From contig NZ_BNAW01000006.1 in NCBI RefSeq assembly GCF_014654205.1, positions 1-64,000 of the forward strand: 64,000 bases of DNA, in the 5' to 3' direction. This document shows, in pieces, positions 1 through 8,621 of this stretch. The DNA comes from Amycolatopsis bullii. Its GTDB lineage: Bacteria > Actinomycetota > Actinomycetes > Mycobacteriales > Pseudonocardiaceae. Below the pieces are notes generated by a model, which had not been told where the DNA came from, did no database searches, and was given only the letters and a program-made list of their open reading frames with translations. The first letter of the stretch is position 1. Every line of letters starts with the position of its first letter. A program made the position numbers and the translations under genes.

Positions 1-1
1 G

Positions 2-2440
2 GCGCCGACCCGGGTGCAGCCCGTGCCGCCGGGCGTCCCTCAGCCGGGCCAGCCGCCGCAGGGCGGGGGCCAGCCGGCCGTGCCGCTGCCTGGCCAGCCA
101 CTGAGCGGCGCCCAGCCAGTCGTATCTCCGGGCAGTCCGCCGTCGAACCTGCCGCCGCAGAGTGGTGCGCAGCCGGTCAAGCACCAACCGCCGCAAGGCG
201 GGGGACAGCCCGCCGTGCCGCCGCCGGGCAGCCCGCTCAGCGGCGCCCAACCCGTCGTATCGACTGGCAATCCTCCGCCGGGCCCGCCGCCGCAGAGTGG
301 TGCGCAGCCGGTCATGCACCCGCCGGGCCAGCCGCAGGGCGGGGGACAGCCGGCCGTGCCGCCGCCGGGCCAGCCACTGAGCGGAGCCCAGCCGGTCATC
401 TCGCCGCAGGGTGGAGGCGCGCAGTCCGGCCCGCCACCGAACGGCGCTCAGCCGGTCGGGTCGCCCGGCAATCCGCAGCCGCCGCACAGCGCGCCGCCTC
501 AGCAGGGGCGGCTTCCGCAGCCCAACCCGCCGCTGACCCCGCCGCCCGGCACTCCGGCGCTGGGCACCCCGCCGCCCGGCACGCCCGTGCCGCCCCGCGG
601 CCGTGGCTCCCGCCGTCCGGCGCCGGTGCGGCCGTGGCAGGAGGAGGCCACCCAGGTCCAGCGCCCGGCCGATCCGGAGGCGACGCGGTTCATCCCGCGC
701 ACCGCCGGCGTCCCGATGAACTCGCGCTGGCCGGTCGCCGACCCCGACGTCATGCGGCCGTACGACGCGCTGGCCACCCAGGTCATGCCGGCGCTCAAGG
801 GGCCGCTGGTCAAGCCCCGGCCGGACGGGGAAGCGCCGGAGGCCCCGGCCAAGGCGCCGTCGCTGGCGAAGGCGTCCGGCCGGATGGCCATCGCGTCGCT
901 GATCAGCCGGATCACCGGCTTCCTGTGGAAGCTGCTGCTGGTCGGCGCGATCGGCCAGGGCATCGCGAACGACTCGTTCAACGTCGCCAACACGATGCCG
1001 AACATCATCTTCGAGCTGCTGATGGGTGGCGTGCTGGCCAGCGTGGTGGTGCCCCTGCTGGTGCGCTCGCAGGACGACCCCGACGGCGGCACGGCCTACA
1101 CCCAGCGCCTGATCACGGTGGCGTTCTCGCTGCTGCTGGTCGGCACGGTGGCCGCGGTGATCGCGGCGCCGGCGTTCACGAGTCTCTACGTCGACTCGTC
1201 CGGCAAGGCGAGCGCGGACCTCACCACGGCCTTCGCCTACCTGCTGCTGCCCGAGATCTTCTTCTACGGCGTGTTCGCGCTGCTCTCGGCCGTGCTCAAC
1301 GCCAAGCAGATCTTCGGCCCGACGGCCTGGGCGCCGGTGATCAACAACCTGGTCGTCATCTTCACGATCCTGGTCGTCTGGATCATGCCGGGCGACATCG
1401 ACACCGGGCACGTCTCGATCACCGACCCCAAGGTGCTGACGCTGGGCATCGGCGTCACCGGCGGCATCGTCGCCCAGGCGCTGCTGCTGGTCCCGCCGCT
1501 GCTGCGGTCCGGCTTCCGGTTCAAGTGGCGCTGGGGCATCGACAAGCAGATGAAGGAGTTCGGCGGCCTCGCGCTGTGGATCCTCGGCTACGTCGCGGTG
1601 TCCCAGATCGGCTACACGATCAACACGCGCGTGCTGACCAGCGGCTCGCCCGGCGGGGTCACCGCCTACAGCAACGCCTGGCTGCTCTTCCAGCTGCCGT
1701 ACGGCGTCATCGGCGTCTCCCTGCTGACGGCGATCATGCCGCGGATGAGCCGCGCGGCCGCCGACGGCGACCACAAGAAGCTGATCGGCGATCTGTCGTA
1801 CGCGTCCCGGATCTCCACGGTGATGCTCGTGCCGATCTCCGCGGTGATGACCGTGGTCGGCGGCTCGATCGGCATCGCGCTGTTCACCTTCGGCAAGGGC
1901 ACGGTCGAGACGGCCGAGCGGCTCGGCGACGCGCTCGCCATCTCGGCGTTCGCGCTGCTGCCGTACGCGCTGGTCATGCTGCAGATGCGCGTGTTCTACG
2001 CGATGAAGGACGCCCGCACGCCGACGCTGATCATGATCGTGATGACGCTGGTCAAGGTGCCGTTGCTGTACCTGTGCCCGGTCCTGCTGTCGCCGGACAA
2101 CGTCGTGCTCGGCGTGATGATGGTCAACGCGCTCACGTTCGTGGTCGGCGCGATCCTCGGCCAGGTTTGGCTGTGGGTGACGCTGGGCAACTTGCGCAGC
2201 AAGCGGGTGATCGGCGTGATTCTCTTCACGGTCGTCGCGAGTGTCCTGGGTGTCGCCGCCGCGTGGGTCGCGGGCAAGCTGGTGCCGGACTCGTTCGGGC
2301 CCACTTTCGGTGCGTGGGTGAAGCTGTTGCTGCAGAGCATCGTCGGCATCGTCGTTTCATTCGGCGTGCTGATGGCGCTGAAGGTCGAAGAGCTGAAGCC
2401 GGCCACTTCGAGGTTCACCCGGTTGATCAAGCGCGGGTAA
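2..2440 (+). CDS. murJ: Lipid II flippase MurJ (MviN), 5' end outside window
   Basis: MurJ moves lipid II across the cytoplasmic membrane for peptidoglycan synthesis. The frame is open to the left edge, so the true start is upstream; the GTG at 14 is only the first possible start in view. The first ~285 visible residues are a Pro/Gln/Gly-rich cytoplasmic tail with imperfect repeats (GAQPV, GGGQPAVP). From about base 870 comes the polytopic MOP/MurJ domain, starting SGRMAIASLISRITGFLWK, with many hydrophobic segments to the C terminus. In Mycobacterium tuberculosis (Rv3910) MurJ is fused to a pseudokinase; here the pseudokinase is the next, separate gene. Family call is firm; N-terminal length is unknown. 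Confidence 0.93.
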   Translation, partial: APTRVQPVPPGVPQPGQPPQGGGQPAVPLPGQPLSGAQPVVSPGSPPSNLPPQSGAQPVKHQPPQGGGQPAVPPPGSPLSGAQPVVSTGNPPPGPPPQSGAQPVMHPPGQPQGGGQPAVPPPGQPLSGAQPVISPQGGGAQSGPPPNGAQPVGSPGNPQPPHSAPPQQGRLPQPNPPLTPPPGTPALGTPPPGTPVPPRGRGSRRPAPVRPWQEEATQVQRPADPEATRFIPRTAGVPMNSRWPVADPDVMRPYDALATQVMPALKGPLVKPRPDGEAPEAPAKAPSLAKASGRMAIASLISRITGFLWKLLLVGAIGQGIANDSFNVANTMPNIIFELLMGGVLASVVVPLLVRSQDDPDGGTAYTQRLITVAFSLLLVGTVAAVIAAPAFTSLYVDSSGKASADLTTAFAYLLLPEIFFYGVFALLSAVLNAKQIFGPTAWAPVINNLVVIFTILVVWIMPGDIDTGHVSITDPKVLTLGIGVTGGIVAQALLLVPPLLRSGFRFKWRWGIDKQMKEFGGLALWILGYVAVSQIGYTINTRVLTSGSPGGVTAYSNAWLLFQLPYGVIGVSLLTAIMPRMSRAAADGDHKKLIGDLSYASRISTVMLVPISAVMTVVGGSIGIALFTFGKGTVETAERLGDALAISAFALLPYALVMLQMRVFYAMKDARTPTLIMIVMTLVKVPLLYLCPVLLSPDNVVLGVMMVNALTFVVGAILGQVWLWVTLGNLRSKRVIGVILFTVVASVLGVAAAWVAGKLVPDSFGPTFGAWVKLLLQSIVGIVVSFGVLMALKVEELKPATSRFTRLIKRG
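59..400 (+). repeat. Imperfect in-frame tandem repeats in murJ N-terminal tail
   Basis: Near-identical blocks beginning CAGGGCGGGGG (or CAAGGCGGGGG) start at 59, 194 and 335, giving periods of 135 and 141 bp. Both are multiples of three, so reading is kept. Each block encodes a Gly-Gly-Gly-Gln-Pro-Ala-Val-Pro core followed by a Gly-Ala-Gln-Pro-Val core. The array probably began left of the window and is a likely site of copy-number variation between strains. Confidence 0.75.
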
Positions 2441-2519
2441 CGATTGCGGTACGGAAGACGACGACTCCCGCGTCGTATTCTGGGTAACCTTGGTGCGGGG
2501 AGCTAGCGGGAGAGTGCGC

Positions 2520-4115
2520 GTGGACACGAGGCGGAGCGAACAGGCGGGGGGTGCGAACCACGTGGGCAAGGCCCAGGTCGGATCGCTGGCCCCCGGGCGT
2601 GTGGTCGGCGACGGCCGCTACCGCCTCCTCGCGCAGTTCGGCGTGGACGAGCGGGGCGACGCGCACCTCTGGCGCGCCCGGGACGGGCAGCTGAAGCGGG
2701 ACGTCGCACTGACCCTGCTGGTCGGTGACCCGGCGGATCCCGAAGCCGCCCGGCTGGCCCGGCGCACCCTCGAGCGCGCGACGCACGCGTCGAAGTTCGG
2801 CCACGGCGGTGTCGCCCGCGTGCTCGACGTGCTCGCCCTCGGCAGCGGCATCACCTCGAGCGAAGGCCTGCTCGGTGTCGTCGTCGCGGAATGGACCAAG
2901 GGCAGCGACCTGGTCGACCTCGTCGCCCAGCGACCGGTGGCGCCGGCCGCCGCCGCGCGGATGGTGCAGGCGCTGGCCGAAGCCGTCGAGCAGGCGCACC
3001 AGAACGGGCTCGTCCTCGGGCTCGACCACCCCCAGCGCCTGCGGCTGACGCCGAACGGCGCGCTCAAGCTCGCGTTCCCCGGCCCGCTGCCGGAGGCGAC
3101 GCTGCGCGACGACGTCAAGGCCCTCGGCGCGGTCCTGTACCTGCTGCTGACCGGCCGCTGGGCGCTGCCCGGCGGCCCGCCCGCGATTCCGGCGGCCCCG
3201 ATGACACCGCAGGGCCGGATCGTCCCGCCGCGTCAGCTGGTGCCGACGGTCCCGGCCGACCTGTCGTCGCTGGCCGTCCGCACGATCGAGGACGGCGGCA
3301 ACGGCGGCATCCGCACCAGCGCGGCCATCCTCCGCGTCCTGGACCAGGTGGCCGAGGAAGAGGAACGCACCCAGCTCATCAAGGCCGTCGGCGGCGACCC
3401 GGCCGAGGCCGAAGGCACCGTCTGGACCACGAAGAAGCCGGTCAAGGACGTCGCCCGGCGGCGCAAGCTCGCCCTCGGCGTCACCGTGCTGGTGGTCGCG
3501 ACGGTCGTCATCCTCGCCTGGGGCGGGCTGATGCTGATCAACGTCTTCCAGGGTGACTCCAAGGCGAGCGGGCCGACGATCAACGTCGCCCAGCCGCCGG
3601 CGTCGAGCCAGCAGAACGGGACACAGCCGCCGCAGTCGTCGTCGGCGCCGGCCCCGCCGCCTTCGCCGGCCGTGGGCGCCCCGGTGCCCCCGCAGTCGGT
3701 GGCCGTGTACAACCCGGAAGGCAAGGGCGACAACACCGGCCGGGCGAAGTACGCGATCGACGGCAAACCCGAGACCGAGTGGCGGACCGAGAAGTACAAG
3801 CAGCAGTTCCCGGCCATGAAGCCGGGCGTCGGGCTGCTCGTCACCTTCGACAACCCGATCAACCTCAGCCAGGTGAAGGTCGTCGGCGGCACCCCGGGCA
3901 CTAAGGTCGAGATCCGGTCGGCGACCGGCAAGGATCCCGAGCTGGCCGACACGAAGGTGGTCGGCAACGGCGACCTGAAGGACGGCGAGACGACGATCCC
4001 GCTGGCCCAGCCGACGCAGGGCCAGAACTTCATCGTCTGGATCACCCAGCTGGGCGACGCGGACGGGCAGTTCCAGACCGAAATCGGCGACCTGTCCTTC
4101 CTGCCTGCGGGGTGA
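2520..4115 (+). CDS. Membrane pseudokinase with C-terminal discoidin-like domain (Rv3910 C-half equivalent)
   Basis: This matches the C-terminal half of mycobacterial MurJ: a cytoplasmic Ser/Thr-kinase-like domain, one membrane segment (around bases 3458-3545) and an external domain after a Pro/Ser/Gln-rich linker. Catalytic motifs are lost: the VAxK position reads VALTLL, the HRD position reads LDHPQRL and there is no DFG, so it should not phosphorylate. By analogy it is a binding platform for an FHA protein (FhaA) that controls MurJ. The external part (after about base 3690) looks like an F5/8-type C fold. GTG 2520 is chosen because GGGAG lies at 2508-2512; TTG 2490 is an in-frame alternative. 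It sits 79 bp after murJ and just before sigM. Confidence 0.82.
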   Translation: MDTRRSEQAGGANHVGKAQVGSLAPGRVVGDGRYRLLAQFGVDERGDAHLWRARDGQLKRDVALTLLVGDPADPEAARLARRTLERATHASKFGHGGVARVLDVLALGSGITSSEGLLGVVVAEWTKGSDLVDLVAQRPVAPAAAARMVQALAEAVEQAHQNGLVLGLDHPQRLRLTPNGALKLAFPGPLPEATLRDDVKALGAVLYLLLTGRWALPGGPPAIPAAPMTPQGRIVPPRQLVPTVPADLSSLAVRTIEDGGNGGIRTSAAILRVLDQVAEEEERTQLIKAVGGDPAEAEGTVWTTKKPVKDVARRRKLALGVTVLVVATVVILAWGGLMLINVFQGDSKASGPTINVAQPPASSQQNGTQPPQSSSAPAPPPSPAVGAPVPPQSVAVYNPEGKGDNTGRAKYAIDGKPETEWRTEKYKQQFPAMKPGVGLLVTFDNPINLSQVKVVGGTPGTKVEIRSATGKDPELADTKVVGNGDLKDGETTIPLAQPTQGQNFIVWITQLGDADGQFQTEIGDLSFLPAG

Positions 4116-4146
4116 CGCACCCGACAGGGTCAGTAGGCTCTGCCGG

Positions 4147-4770
4147 GTGACAGCTGCAGCTCCCACGGATGCGGATCTGATAGCGGCTCACGCCGCGGGG
4201 GACCCTCATGCGTTCAGCGAACTCGTCCAGCGACACCGCGACCGCATGTGGGCGGTGGCCCTGCGCACGGTCCGCGACCCGGAAGAGGCCGCCGACGCGC
4301 TGCAGGACGCGTTCATCTCGGCGTTCCGCGCGGCCGGGAACTTCCGGGCGGAGTCGCAGGTCACGACGTGGCTGCACCGGATCGTGGTGAACGCCTGCCT
4401 CGACCGGATCCGCCGCCGCCAGGCGCGGCCGACCGTGCCGCTGCCGGAGACCGGCTTCAACGAGCCCGCCACCCCGCGTGACTCGATGGCCGAGCGGGAA
4501 ACCAGCCTGCTCGTGCGGGAAGCGCTCGACCAGCTGCCCGAAGAGCAACGTGCCCCGATCGTGTTGGTCGACGTCGAGGGATACTCGGTCGCCGAGACGG
4601 CGAAGATGCTCGGCATCGCCGAAGGCACGGTGAAGAGCCGGTGCGCCCGGGGCCGCGGGAAACTCGCGAAGGTTCTCGGGCACCTGCGGAACCCCGATGC
4701 GATTGCGAACGTCCCAACTCACGAAAGCAAACGGGCCGGGCGTCAGCCGGGTAGCGGGGAGGGACGATGA
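4147..4770 (+). CDS. sigM: ECF RNA polymerase sigma factor SigM
   Basis: An ECF sigma-70 of 207 residues. Region 2 runs about residues 22-88 (DPEEAADALQDAFISAF, then TWLHRIVVNACLDRIRRR). Region 4 runs about 125-175, with the helix-turn-helix YSVAETAKMLGIAEGTVKSR. It directs polymerase to cell-envelope or stress promoters when its anti-sigma partner releases it. The position after murJ and the pseudokinase and before an anti-sigma gene and trxBA is that of mycobacterial sigM (Rv3911). The start is GTG 4147. The stop overlaps the next start as ATGA, so the two are translationally coupled. Confidence 0.92.
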   Translation: MTAAAPTDADLIAAHAAGDPHAFSELVQRHRDRMWAVALRTVRDPEEAADALQDAFISAFRAAGNFRAESQVTTWLHRIVVNACLDRIRRRQARPTVPLPETGFNEPATPRDSMAERETSLLVREALDQLPEEQRAPIVLVDVEGYSVAETAKMLGIAEGTVKSRCARGRGKLAKVLGHLRNPDAIANVPTHESKRAGRQPGSGEGR

Positions 4771-5549
4771 CGGACGAAAGCCGGGGGATCGGGGGGACCA
4801 TCGGTCCGCCCTGGTCTGTCGACGTGCTCGCCGACCTCCACGCCGGTGTCCTGGACGACACGCGGGCGGCCGAGCTGTGGCCGCTGGTCAACGCCGACCC
4901 GGAAGCCCGGGCCATCCTGGACGCCCTCGACGCGACGCAGGCCGACCTAGCCTCGCTCGCGGACGCGCCGGCCCCGCGGATGCCCGCGGAGTTCGCCGCC
5001 CGGCTGGACGCGGCGCTGGCCGCCGAAGCAGCCGCCGCCTTTCCGCAGGCCCAGGGGGCCGCACCGGCAGCTGCGGCACCGCGCGACGCCCAGGTGGTGG
5101 ACCTCGCCGCGGCGCGGCGGAAGCGGAACAAGCGGCTCGGCTGGGCCGCCGGCGTCCTGACCGCGGCCGCGGCGGCGGTCGTCGCCGTGACAGTCGCCCT
5201 CCCGAACACCTCGCAGCAGAGCGGCACGCCGAACGTGGCCGCACCGACGGGCCCGTCGGTGGCCAGTGACGGCAGCGGTGCGCAGGCCCTGCTCGGCAAG
5301 TCGGTCGGCGTCCGCGACTTCGGTCCCCTGCAGAACGAGGACCGCCTGGACGCCTGCATCGCGGCCGCCGGGCTCGACCCGAAGGTGCGTCCCGAGGGCA
5401 TCCGGCCGGTGAACGTCGGCGGCAAGGCCGGGGTGATGATCATCCTGACCACCGGCAAGCTGGCCCAGTTCCGCCTGGTGGCGTTCGGGGCCGACTGCGG
5501 ACCGGGAAATCCGGCGGTGCTGTTCGACAAGGTCGTCGGGGAGAAGTAG
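4767..5549 (+). CDS. Anti-sigma-M factor, single-pass membrane protein (RsmA-like)
   Basis: The 260-residue protein has an acidic N-terminal cytoplasmic part, one membrane segment at about residues 123-146 after a basic RRKRNKR stop-transfer stretch, and an external C-terminal domain with two cysteines. It lacks the HxxxCxxC zinc motif of ZAS anti-sigma factors, so it belongs to the RsmA (Rv3912) type rather than the RsrA type. Coupling to sigM by a 4-bp ATGA overlap supports 1:1 production and direct binding. Function is inferred mainly from position and topology. Confidence 0.83.
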   Translation: MTDESRGIGGTIGPPWSVDVLADLHAGVLDDTRAAELWPLVNADPEARAILDALDATQADLASLADAPAPRMPAEFAARLDAALAAEAAAAFPQAQGAAPAAAAPRDAQVVDLAAARRKRNKRLGWAAGVLTAAAAAVVAVTVALPNTSQQSGTPNVAAPTGPSVASDGSGAQALLGKSVGVRDFGPLQNEDRLDACIAAAGLDPKVRPEGIRPVNVGGKAGVMIILTTGKLAQFRLVAFGADCGPGNPAVLFDKVVGEK

Positions 5550-5563
5550 CGGCTGTCACGGCT

Positions 5564-5591
5564 GGGAACATGGCCACCTACGATCGTGTTG
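5564..5591 (+). promoter_or_regulatory. SigR/SigH-type promoter of trxBA
   Basis: GGGAAC at 5564-5569, an 18-base spacer, then GTTG at 5588-5591. This matches the GGGAAY-N18-GTT pattern of thiol-stress sigma factors (SigR in Streptomyces, SigH in Mycobacterium), whose classic target is trxBA. It also rules out the upstream in-frame GTG at 5586 as the trxB start, since that codon lies in the -10 element. Confidence 0.75.
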
Positions 5592-5627
5592 AGCCTGGTA
5601 CAGGTCACTACGAGCGGAGGTCAACGG

Positions 5628-6620
5628 GTGGCTGCCGAGGAAATCAGGAACCTGATCATCGTCGGGTCGGGTCCTGCCGGATACACCGCTGCCGTTTACG
5701 CGGCGCGGGCCCAGCTTGAACCGCTGGTGTTCGAGGGCACGCAGTTCGGCGGCGCGCTGATGACGACGACCGAGGTCGAGAACTTCCCCGGGTTCCGCGA
5801 CGGCATCATGGGTCCGGACCTGATGGAGGAGATGCGCAAGCAGGCCGAGCGCTTCGGCGCCGAGCTGCGCGCGGAGGACGTCGAGTCGCTGGAGCTGACC
5901 GGCGACGTCAAGTACGTCACCGCGAACGGCAAGCGCTACGCCGCCCGCGCGGTCATCCTCGCCATGGGTGCCGCGGCGCGGTACCTGAACGTGCCGGGCG
6001 AGCAGGAGCTGCTCGGTCGCGGTGTCTCGGCCTGTGCGACCTGTGACGGCTTCTTCTTCCGCGACCACGACATCGTGGTCGCCGGCGGTGGCGACTCGGC
6101 GATGGAGGAGGCGACCTTCCTGACGAAGTTCGCGAAGTCCGTCACCATCGTCCACCGGCGCGACGAGTTCCGCGCGTCCAAGATCATGCTCGAGCGCGCC
6201 CGCGCGAACGACAAGATCAAGTGGCAGCTGAACTCGCAGATCACCGGGGTGCTGGGTGACGGCAAGGTCGAGGGCCTGCGGCTCAAGGACACCAAGGACG
6301 GCACCGAGTCGACGCTGGACGTGTCGGGCTTCTTCGTCGCGATCGGGCACGACCCCCGCAGCCAGCTGGTGAAGGGGCAGGTCGACCTGGACGAGGACGG
6401 CTACGTCGTCACGAAGGGCAAGACGTCCTTCACCAACCTCGACGGCGTCTTCGCGGCCGGCGACCTGGTGGACCGCACCTACCGGCAGGCGATCACCGCC
6501 GCGGGCTCCGGGTGCAGCGCGGCGATCGACGCGGAACGATGGCTCGCGGAGCACGGCGAAGCCGACGCCCACGAGGCGGCCGAGCTGGTCGGCGGCGGCT
6601 ACGGCGCGGGCACCAACTGA
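5628..6620 (+). CDS. trxB: Thioredoxin-disulfide reductase
   Basis: An FAD enzyme that uses NADPH to reduce thioredoxin. FAD motif [15 protein letters not shown] is at residues 13-27, the redox pair C136-A-T-C139 is followed by DGFFF, an NADPH motif ([10 protein letters not shown]) follows, and the C-terminal FAD motif [10 protein letters not shown] is present. Its 330 residues are normal for low-Mr bacterial TrxB. GTG 5628 is chosen because GGAGG lies at 5616-5620 and the start lies downstream of the SigR-type promoter. trxA follows after 36 bp, forming a trxBA operon. Confidence 0.96.
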   Translation: MAAEEIRNLIIVGSGPAGYTAAVYAARAQLEPLVFEGTQFGGALMTTTEVENFPGFRDGIMGPDLMEEMRKQAERFGAELRAEDVESLELTGDVKYVTANGKRYAARAVILAMGAAARYLNVPGEQELLGRGVSACATCDGFFFRDHDIVVAGGGDSAMEEATFLTKFAKSVTIVHRRDEFRASKIMLERARANDKIKWQLNSQITGVLGDGKVEGLRLKDTKDGTESTLDVSGFFVAIGHDPRSQLVKGQVDLDEDGYVVTKGKTSFTNLDGVFAAGDLVDRTYRQAITAAGSGCSAAIDAERWLAEHGEADAHEAAELVGGGYGAGTN

Positions 6621-6656
6621 CTTACCGGGCTTCCAACCACCCCTGAAGGAGAAACC

Positions 6657-6980
6657 ATGGCCAACACCGTCAAGGTGACCGACGCGACGTTCGTCGACGA
6701 GGTCCTGACCAGCGAAAAGCCGGTCCTCGTCGACTTCTGGGCCACCTGGTGCGGCCCGTGCAAGATGGTCGCCCCGGTGCTCGAGGAGATCGCGGCCGAG
6801 AACGGCGAGAAGCTGACCATCGCCAAGATCGACATCGACGAGAACCCGAACACGCCGCGTGACTACCAGGTGATGTCCATCCCGACGCTGATCCTGTTCC
6901 AGGGCGGCAAGCCGGTGAAGCAGATCGTGGGCGCGAAGCCGAAGGCCGCGCTGCTGTCGGACCTCGCCGACGTCCTCTGA
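6657..6980 (+). CDS. trxA: Thioredoxin
   Basis: A 107-residue thioredoxin with the active site W-C32-G-P-C35 and the cis-proline region SIPTLILF. It reduces cytoplasmic disulfides and is recharged by the TrxB encoded just upstream. The start ATG follows a strong AAGGAGAAA ribosome site. A long hairpin terminator follows directly. Confidence 0.97.
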   Translation: MANTVKVTDATFVDEVLTSEKPVLVDFWATWCGPCKMVAPVLEEIAAENGEKLTIAKIDIDENPNTPRDYQVMSIPTLILFQGGKPVKQIVGAKPKAALLSDLADVL

Positions 6981-6997
6981 ACCGAACAAGCCCGGCG

Positions 6998-7037
6998 AAC
7001 CCGGGGCCTGCGGGAACCCTCCCGCGGCCCCGGGTTT
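6998..7037 (+). terminator. Rho-independent terminator after trxA
   Basis: An 11-bp perfect outer stem (AACCCGGGGCC with GGCCCCGGGTT) and an inner stem (GCGGGA/TCCCGC) around a short ACCC loop, ending in TTT. It closes the trxBA transcript 18 bp after the trxA stop. Confidence 0.85.
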
Positions 7038-7261
7038 GTCACATTCGGGGGAATCTGCGTCGGCTGAGTTGAATCGAGCGTGACAGCCAGGCGCCGCGGG
7101 TACTCCACCAACGGGTTCTTGACGTACCTACCGGGCCTACGCTGTCACCCAGAGTTGGCAAGGCACAATAGAGCACCTGGGCTTGTCCCAGCGAAGGTTT
7201 TCCGAAAGTCCTGCCACGCACCGAGCCCCCGAGTCGGTGCCTTAGGAAGAGCGAGGAGTGC

Positions 7262-8410
7262 ATGCGGGTACTCCGCCGCGGTGACGCCGGTCCGGACGTC
7301 GCCGAGATCAGGGCCATCCTGTCCGGGATGGACCTGCTCCCGCCGGTCACCGGTACCGACGGCTACGACACGTTCGACGTCGCCCTCGAGCACGCCGTCC
7401 GTGCCTTCCAGCAGCGCCGTGGGCTGATGACCGACGGCATCGTGGGTCCGGCGACGTTCCAGGCGCTCAAGGGCGCCAGCTACCACCTGGGCAGCCGCCC
7501 GCTGTCGTACATGATCGCCTCCCCGGTGCACGGCGACGACGTCTTCACGCTGCAGGAGCGGCTCACCGAGCTCGGCTTCGACGCCGGCCGCCCCGACGGC
7601 TACTTCGGCCCCCAGACCGAGCGCGCGCTCAAGACGTTCCAGCGCGACATGCGCCTGACGCCGGACGGCATGTGCGGCCCGGCGACCATCCGCGAGCTGC
7701 ACCGCCTGTCCTCGCCGCGGGCCCGGGGCGGGCGCCCCGTGTTCCTGCGCGAGCAGGAGCAGGTGCGCCAGGCCGGTCCGCGCCTGCGCGGCAAGCGCAT
7801 CGTGATCGACCCCGGCCACGGCGGCGACGACCTCGGCGTGGTCGCCGGCGGCCTGCGCGAGGCCGACATCGCCTGGGACCTCGCCCGGCGGCTCGAGGGC
7901 CGGATGAAGGCCACGGGCATGGAGGCGCTGATCTCCCGCGGCCCGAACCACAGCCCCACCGAGCTGGAGCGGGCCAAGTTCGCCAACGACGCGGGCGCGG
8001 ACCTGTTCCTCTCGCTGCACAGCGACAAGAACCCCTCGCCGCGTGCGCAGGGTGTCGCGAGCTTCCACTTCGGCAACGGCAACGGCACCACGTCCACGGT
8101 GGGCGAGCTGCTGGCCGGTTTCATCCAGCGCGAGGTCGCGGCCCGTACGGGCATGCTCGACTGCCGCACGCACTACAAGTCCTGGGACATCTTCACCCGC
8201 ACCCGCTGCCCGGCGGTCCGGGTCGAGATCGGCTACCTGACCAACCCGGACGACGCCCGCAAGCTCGGCGACCCGGCGTTCCGAGACATCGTCGCGGAAG
8301 GCATCCTGATCGCCGTCAAGCGGCTGTACCTGCTCGGTGAGGGCGACCAGCCGACGGGCACGTTCACCTTCGCCGACGTCTTGGCGCACGAGCTCGCCAA
8401 GGCCGAATAG
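7262..8410 (+). CDS. cwlM: CwlM-like peptidoglycan-binding/amidase_3 protein
   Basis: Two N-terminal PG-binding modules (about residues 5-65 and 85-145) are followed by an N-acetylmuramoyl-L-alanine amidase_3 domain. Zinc-site motifs are visible: IVIDPGHGG, the Glu in GLREADIAW, SLHSDKN and VRVEIGYL. There is no signal peptide or membrane segment, so the protein is predicted to be cytoplasmic. This fits mycobacterial CwlM (Rv3915, same position), which when phosphorylated by PknB activates MurA rather than cutting the wall. ATG 7262 is preceded by GCGAGGAG. The gene is followed by a terminator and faces a convergent GNAT gene. Confidence 0.88.
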   Translation: MRVLRRGDAGPDVAEIRAILSGMDLLPPVTGTDGYDTFDVALEHAVRAFQQRRGLMTDGIVGPATFQALKGASYHLGSRPLSYMIASPVHGDDVFTLQERLTELGFDAGRPDGYFGPQTERALKTFQRDMRLTPDGMCGPATIRELHRLSSPRARGGRPVFLREQEQVRQAGPRLRGKRIVIDPGHGGDDLGVVAGGLREADIAWDLARRLEGRMKATGMEALISRGPNHSPTELERAKFANDAGADLFLSLHSDKNPSPRAQGVASFHFGNGNGTTSTVGELLAGFIQREVAARTGMLDCRTHYKSWDIFTRTRCPAVRVEIGYLTNPDDARKLGDPAFRDIVAEGILIAVKRLYLLGEGDQPTGTFTFADVLAHELAKAE

Positions 8411-8456
8411 GGCCCACCACAACCCCTAGCGGCTCTCCTGCACCTGCCCCACCATC

Positions 8457-8485
8457 CCTGGGGACGCGACGCACGCGTCCCCAGG
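8457..8485. terminator. Bidirectional hairpin terminator between convergent cwlM and GNAT genes
   Basis: Perfect 12-bp arms CCTGGGGACGCG / CGCGTCCCCAGG around a 5-base loop, followed by TTT on the plus strand. It lies between the 3' ends of two converging genes. Confidence 0.8.
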
Positions 8486-8496
8486 TTTCGGGGTAG

Positions 8497-8569
8497 TTCT
8501 CCACAGCTTGTCCACCGCTCCTATCAGCGCTCTGTGGATAACTCGGCCCTTCTTCCACAGTTGTGCACA
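8497..8569. promoter_or_regulatory. DnaA-box cluster in cwlM-GNAT intergenic region
   Basis: Five matches to TTNTCCACA lie within 73 bp: TTCTCCACA 8497-8505, TTGTCCACC 8508-8516, a perfect TGTGGATAA at 8533-8541, TCTTCCACA 8551-8559 and TTGTGCACA 8561-8569. The spot is between two 3' ends, so a promoter role is unlikely. A DnaA-binding or titration role is inferred. Confidence 0.5.
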
Positions 8570-8621
8570 CGCGTGTTCCAGCCGCGCCGAAGCACAGGCG
8601 CAAACGTTTGCGGATGGGGAA

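Noticed and set aside
7262..8410. Secreted cell-wall amidase
   Set aside because: No signal peptide or membrane segment; position and domain order fit cytoplasmic CwlM, the MurA activator.
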